Translations under genes and position numbers: made by a program
Source of the DNA: Verrucomicrobiia bacterium
Lineage (GTDB): Bacteria > Verrucomicrobiota > Verrucomicrobiia > Verrucomicrobiales > DEV007
Reading direction: 5' to 3'
DNA: 37,823 nucleotides
Assembly (NCBI GenBank): GCA_020439925.1
Contig: JAGRPC010000127.1
Coordinates: 1-37,823 of the forward strand
In this document: positions 34,498 through 37,823 of the stretch, in pieces
Numbering within the stretch: the stretch's first letter is position 1
How the letters are laid out: each line of letters opens with the position of its first letter
The notes under the pieces: generated by a model
Told to the model about the DNA's origin: nothing
The model's database searches: none
The model's input: only the letters and a program-made list of their open reading frames with translations

Positions 34498-35736
34498 TCA
34501 GTCTCCGAGGCGAAGGAGATGGCCCTCGGTGCGGATCACGAAGCCCTTCGAAAGGACGGCAAACGAGGAGAGGCCATATTCCCCGAGTTGATTCTCCGCG
34601 ACCTTGCGGAAAACCTTGTCGGGCTTGATAACGGTGGTGACCCCATCTCCGTTGTGGAAGTAAAGGTGGCCTCCGGCATAGACGGGCGACGCGGAATAAC
34701 CTCCGCGGCCGTCGAGTCGTTCCCGGTAATGCTCCTTGCCGGTGGCGGCGTCGAGGCAGCTGAGGATGCCCTTGTCATCGTTGAAGAAGATCAGGTCGTC
34801 CACGAGGATCGGAGAACTCTCCTTCGGCACGGTTTTGTCATCCTGCCAGACGAGGTGGGTGTCGGTCACGTCTCCCGTGCCGTCAGCGCGGACGGCGAAG
34901 AGGATGGCTCGGTTGAAGCCGGAGCAGACATAGATGACGCCGTTCCGATGCAGCGGGCGAGGAACCACGGAGTAGCCCTCCCCGTAGCGGAAACGCCAGA
35001 TTTCACTCCCGTCGGCCGGGTTGTAGGAAATGACCGCACCCGACGCCGGGGAGATCAGCTGCGGTTTGCCATTCACTTCGATGAGCAGGGGCGTCGCGAA
35101 GGAAAAGGTGCGTTGCACAGTGACATTCCGGGGGGTCTTCCAGACGATGGACCCATCGGCTGCGCTCAGGGCAACGATGAATGGGTCGGCCTGACCATCG
35201 CAGGAAAAGATCAGCTTTCCGTCATAAAGCACGGGAGACCCGCCATTGCCGTGGACAGGTGAGTAAGGGAGCGTGGTTTGTGTCCAGAGCAGGGTGCCGT
35301 CGGCGGCATTGAGGGCGGCTGTGCCGTCGTGTCCGAAGTGAACGTAGAGTTTGCCCTCCGCATAGACGGGAGTGGGCGACGCGTGGCTGTTTTTCTGGTG
35401 GATCTTGATTTCGGTCTTCTTGAATACTTCGCGGTCCCAGACCGGCGTACCGTCATCGAGTTGGAAACAGAGCGCCCGCAACGAAATTTGACCGTTTTCC
35501 GTGACCGCGGAGGTGACGTAGACTCGGCCGTCGGCGACCACCGGAGAAGACCAGGCCTTGCCGGCAACGGGTACTTTCCAGCGGACCTTGCTCGTCGCCG
35601 TCCAGGTTGTGGGGGGCGTCGAATCGGGTGCGTGGCCGTCACCAAGGGGACCTCGGAATTCCGGCCAGGAATCCGCGGCGGAGAGTGACGTCAAGACGGC
35701 GAGGACCGGGAACAGGGTGATGATTCGGCGGATCAT
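34498..35736 (-). CDS. Exported PQQ-like beta-propeller protein
   Basis: The 412-residue product has a signal peptide (about 1-21, ending SLSAADS) and then WPEFRGPLGDG, the usual opening of PQQ-like propeller proteins in PVC bacteria. Repeating blades follow with the pattern WSSPVVADGRVYVTS, HASPTPVYAEGKLYVHFG, GSPVLYDGKLIFSCDG, ESSPILVDDLIFF and SASPVYAGGHLYFHN, each followed by AxDGxxxW-type turns. No catalytic residues for PQQ dehydrogenase or haem motif were seen, so it is probably a structural or binding propeller in the periplasm. I chose ATG 35736 since upstream sequence is low-complexity shadow. It converges on the sigma factor gene with 12 bases between stops, with no visible terminator. 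Confidence 0.88.
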   Translation of the reverse strand: MIRRIITLFPVLAVLTSLSAADSWPEFRGPLGDGHAPDSTPPTTWTATSKVRWKVPVAGKAWSSPVVADGRVYVTSAVTENGQISLRALCFQLDDGTPVWDREVFKKTEIKIHQKNSHASPTPVYAEGKLYVHFGHDGTAALNAADGTLLWTQTTLPYSPVHGNGGSPVLYDGKLIFSCDGQADPFIVALSAADGSIVWKTPRNVTVQRTFSFATPLLIEVNGKPQLISPASGAVISYNPADGSEIWRFRYGEGYSVVPRPLHRNGVIYVCSGFNRAILFAVRADGTGDVTDTHLVWQDDKTVPKESSPILVDDLIFFNDDKGILSCLDAATGKEHYRERLDGRGGYSASPVYAGGHLYFHNGDGVTTVIKPDKVFRKVAENQLGEYGLSSFAVLSKGFVIRTEGHLLRLGD

Positions 35737-35803
35737 GTGGCGGAGTGTAGCGGAATCCGCCCTCGTGGCAAGAGAGGCCGGGGACGGAGTTGCGCGTCCT
35801 CCG

Positions 35804-36691
35804 TCAGAAGCCCTTTCTCCAGAGGAAGTCGAGCCCGTAGTCCGGGTAGTAGGTCTGCACGATGAAGGCGACGAGGAAATAATCGACGATGAGATGGACG
35901 ACAAGCACCCAGAGGAGGCTCTCTGACTTTTCAAACATGCTTCCCTGGGTCCAGGCAAACAGGAAGACGATGAAGATGCCGCAGCCGGTGAAAGCCATGT
36001 CGTAGAGCACCGCCGTGTAAAGAACCGCCTGGATCAGGTTGGCGGTGCGGAAGGAGAATAAGGAACGCAGCAGGGCGAAGGCGGTGTTGACGAAAAAGAG
36101 TTCATCCCAGATTCCGACCAGGTTGATGCCGATAAAGAGCCTGCGGATCTCGGCAGGGTCGGGTTCGCTCCCGAGGGTCCAGTGGCGGAAGAGTTCGTCG
36201 TCGAACAGGGTGCGGTTGCCCCATTCGTAGCTTTTGAGAATGGCATAGGCGAGAGGGATCGAGAGGATCGTGTAGATCACGTCGTGTTTCCTCCAGTGCA
36301 CTGGCCAGAAGCGATAGCGGATCACTTCCCTGTCTCCGAAATAGGAGATGAGCGCGGGCAGAACGATCACGAGGGTGAACGGAACACCGACACGGAGGAA
36401 GTTTTCGTTCGAGAGACCCGGATTGATGTCGCAGAGCGCGAGGATGAGGACACAGCCGAGAAGGATGGAGAGCCGTCGTCGAAGCCTGGGTTCCGGATCG
36501 GTCGCAACCAACCAGCCGGACAGGAGGAAGGCGGGAACTCCTGCGATCCAGAGCCCCGCAGGAATGAGAAGGACGGTTGCGACGGCGAAGGATGCGAGAA
36601 GGACCTTGCGGCGGGGGGTGAGGGGAAGGTCGAGGCTGGCGGTCACGAGGGAGTTTCGGCGGATCGGGGGGCGGGTCAAGGGAGAGGCCAT
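35804..36691 (-). CDS. CPBP-family-like intramembrane protein (degenerate catalytic motifs)
   Basis: The 295-residue product has about eight TM helices. The C-terminal half resembles CPBP/CAAX-type intramembrane proteases: GIWDELFFVN (Asp186-Glu187 in the place of EExxxR) and HLIVDYF (His266, Asp270 in the place of HxxxN/D). The Arg of motif 1 and the His expected in motif 2 (FxxxH, here around LYDMAF) are not evident, so activity is uncertain. I chose ATG 36691 because the longer start at 36772 would overlap the divergent SGNH gene start. The gap between the two starts is 74 bases. No partner gene suggests a substrate. Inner-membrane location is clear from the hydrophobic profile. Confidence 0.6.
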   Translation of the reverse strand: MASPLTRPPIRRNSLVTASLDLPLTPRRKVLLASFAVATVLLIPAGLWIAGVPAFLLSGWLVATDPEPRLRRRLSILLGCVLILALCDINPGLSNENFLRVGVPFTLVIVLPALISYFGDREVIRYRFWPVHWRKHDVIYTILSIPLAYAILKSYEWGNRTLFDDELFRHWTLGSEPDPAEIRRLFIGINLVGIWDELFFVNTAFALLRSLFSFRTANLIQAVLYTAVLYDMAFTGCGIFIVFLFAWTQGSMFEKSESLLWVLVVHLIVDYFLVAFIVQTYYPDYGLDFLWRKGF

Positions 36692-36765
36692 TCGGGAATG
36701 CGTTGGAAATCCGGGGGCGAATGTCCGGCTATTGACCTGACGCGCGTGAATGTGGAAACTCGGGG

Positions 36766-37823
36766 ATGCCATTCCGATTGCCTCGCCCGCCGATCCTTTT
36801 GCTCCTGGCTTTGGGATCGGTCCATGCCCAGACCAAAGGCCCGTTGCCCGTCAATCCGGCCGACGCGAAGAACCAACCCACCGGCAAGGAGGCCCCTCCT
36901 GCCGATCCCGGGTTGGCCCGCTACGGGATCTACGCGGAGTCGGCGCCTTTTCCGGTGAAAGGGGAAGCGGTGGTGACAAAGCTGCCTTTGAAGTTGGAAA
37001 AGGGCGACCGCATCGCTTTGGTCGGCAACGGTCTCTTCGAGCAGGCCGGACGATACGGGGTCCTCGAGGCCATGATCTACCAGGCTCATCCGGATCTCGA
37101 TCTCTTCATCCGCAACTTCGCCTGGTCCGGCGATGAGGTAGACCTGCAACCGCGCCCCGACAATTTCGCCACCGTTGCCCAGCACCTCGCGCGTGAGAAG
37201 ATCGACGTGGTCTTCGCGGCCTTTGGGTTCAACGAGAGTTTCGGGGGTGGGGACAAGGTCGATGCCTTCAAGGTGCGGCTGGCAAACTACCTAGGGGAAC
37301 TGAAGACCTCCGCCTTCAACGGAAAGACCGGTCCGAGGATCGTGTTGATTTCACCGGTGGCTCTGGAGGGGACCGATGATTCCGTCAACGAGCGCCTCGC
37401 TCTTTATACCACGGCCATGGCTGAAGTGGCGGACCGGGAGGGGGTGGCTTTTGTTGATGCGTTCACACCGACCCGCCCGGCCCTGCTCGATGTGAGCGCC
37501 GATCTCTCGGACAACGGACTCCACCTCAACGAGGCCGGTTACCGCCTCTTCGCGCGGGAGGTCTTCCAGACCCTTTTCGAGGAATCGCCCCCCGATGTGA
37601 GCGAGAAACTCCGGGCCGTCGTTGTCGATTTGAACCGCCAGTATTTCCGGCGCTATCGGCCGCTCAACACCTTCTACTACACCGGCGACCGGAACAAGGA
37701 TTACGGCTATCTCGATTTCCTTCCGGCGATGCGGAACTTCGAGATGATGGCCATGAATCGCGAGGCCCGGGTGCATGTGCTGGCCCGCGGCGAAAAGGTC
37801 GTGGGCCCCGTCGACGACTCGAA
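36766..37823 (+). CDS. SGNH/GDSL hydrolase-like domain protein, 3'-truncated by the window edge
   Basis: The frame stays open for 352 codons to the window end, so the gene is partial. Signal peptide about 1-21 (PPILLLLALGSVHAQ). The SGNH domain spans about 75-275: block I is VGNGLFEQ (86-93), where the nucleophilic Ser of GDS is replaced; block II Gly lies in WSGDEV (120-125); block III Asn156 lies in FGFNESF; block V DNGLHLNEAG gives Asp249 and His253. The missing Ser is usual in a PVC-specific group, so this is a family trait and not necessarily a broken gene. In relatives the SGNH part is often followed by propeller and CxxCH haem domains, which may lie beyond the edge. The tail here (from about 285) is helical. 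Confidence 0.8.
   Translation, partial: MPFRLPRPPILLLLALGSVHAQTKGPLPVNPADAKNQPTGKEAPPADPGLARYGIYAESAPFPVKGEAVVTKLPLKLEKGDRIALVGNGLFEQAGRYGVLEAMIYQAHPDLDLFIRNFAWSGDEVDLQPRPDNFATVAQHLAREKIDVVFAAFGFNESFGGGDKVDAFKVRLANYLGELKTSAFNGKTGPRIVLISPVALEGTDDSVNERLALYTTAMAEVADREGVAFVDAFTPTRPALLDVSADLSDNGLHLNEAGYRLFAREVFQTLFEESPPDVSEKLRAVVVDLNRQYFRRYRPLNTFYYTGDRNKDYGYLDFLPAMRNFEMMAMNREARVHVLARGEKVVGPVDDS

Noticed and set aside
34489..35262. 257-codon plus-strand frame opposite the PQQ propeller
   Set aside because: No domain; the minus-strand product has a signal peptide and regular propeller blades.

Overview
The window looks like chromosomal DNA from a Verrucomicrobiota (PVC-superphylum) bacterium. The best indicators are families typical of Verrucomicrobia and Planctomycetes: a large PVC-type protein with an N-terminal propeller and a C-terminal CxxCH haem motif (20569-23424), a DUF1080-ThuA fusion (23510-25099), an exported PQQ-like propeller starting with the WPEFRGP signature (34498-35736), and an SGNH hydrolase without its serine that runs off the right edge (36766-37823). 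The rpsO-pnp pair is an ordinary housekeeping anchor. Almost no start codon has a recognisable Shine-Dalgarno sequence. Base composition changes along the window: 43 of 60 bases are G/C at 1021-1080, but only 31 of 60 at 29221-29280.

Layout. 104-6606 (+): a Gfo/Idh/MocA oxidoreductase, an NnrS-like haem/copper membrane protein and an SF1 helicase are packed as an apparent operon, followed by a Tat-exported protein with an NlpC/P60-like C-terminus. 6724-8967: a minus-strand sugar-phosphate isomerase/epimerase with its own terminator, a plus-strand secreted phospholipase A2-like protein, and a minus-strand LON-domain protein. 9116-11781 (+): rpsO, a hairpin, pnp and a strong terminator. 11847-12458 (+): an exported protein of unknown function.

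12616-20095 is the first locus of special interest. Four plus-strand genes encode a BON-like/OmpA protein, a 79-residue single-TM coil, a 1074-residue TM/giant-coil/OmpA protein and an 82-residue single-TM coil. They meet a convergent DUF4407 membrane/coiled-coil protein. The three TM-coil proteins share a TM exit motif (GL..xxIW), the two OmpA domains share an unusual ending (WKxRRVEV), and the giant OmpA domain has lost the peptidoglycan-binding Asp. I read this as a co-evolved envelope assembly of unknown function.

20569-25099 (+): the PVC cytochrome-type dehydrogenase and the DUF1080-ThuA protein, probably part of sugar or glycan oxidation together with the oxidoreductase and isomerase upstream. 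25376-30807 (+) is the second locus of special interest, lower in GC: a protein of unknown function, a CsgG/TolB-N-like exported protein, and a 1202-residue exported protein with two further CsgG-like modules, a helical middle and a probable beta-propeller C-terminus. 30989-33755 (-): an envelope cluster of SanA, an ankyrin protein, an N-acetylmuramoyl-L-alanine amidase and a degenerate CDP-alcohol phosphatidyltransferase homologue. 33862-37823: an ECF sigma factor, a PQQ-like propeller, a degenerate CPBP-family membrane protein and the truncated SGNH protein.

No tRNA, rRNA, CRISPR array, transposase or integrase was found.
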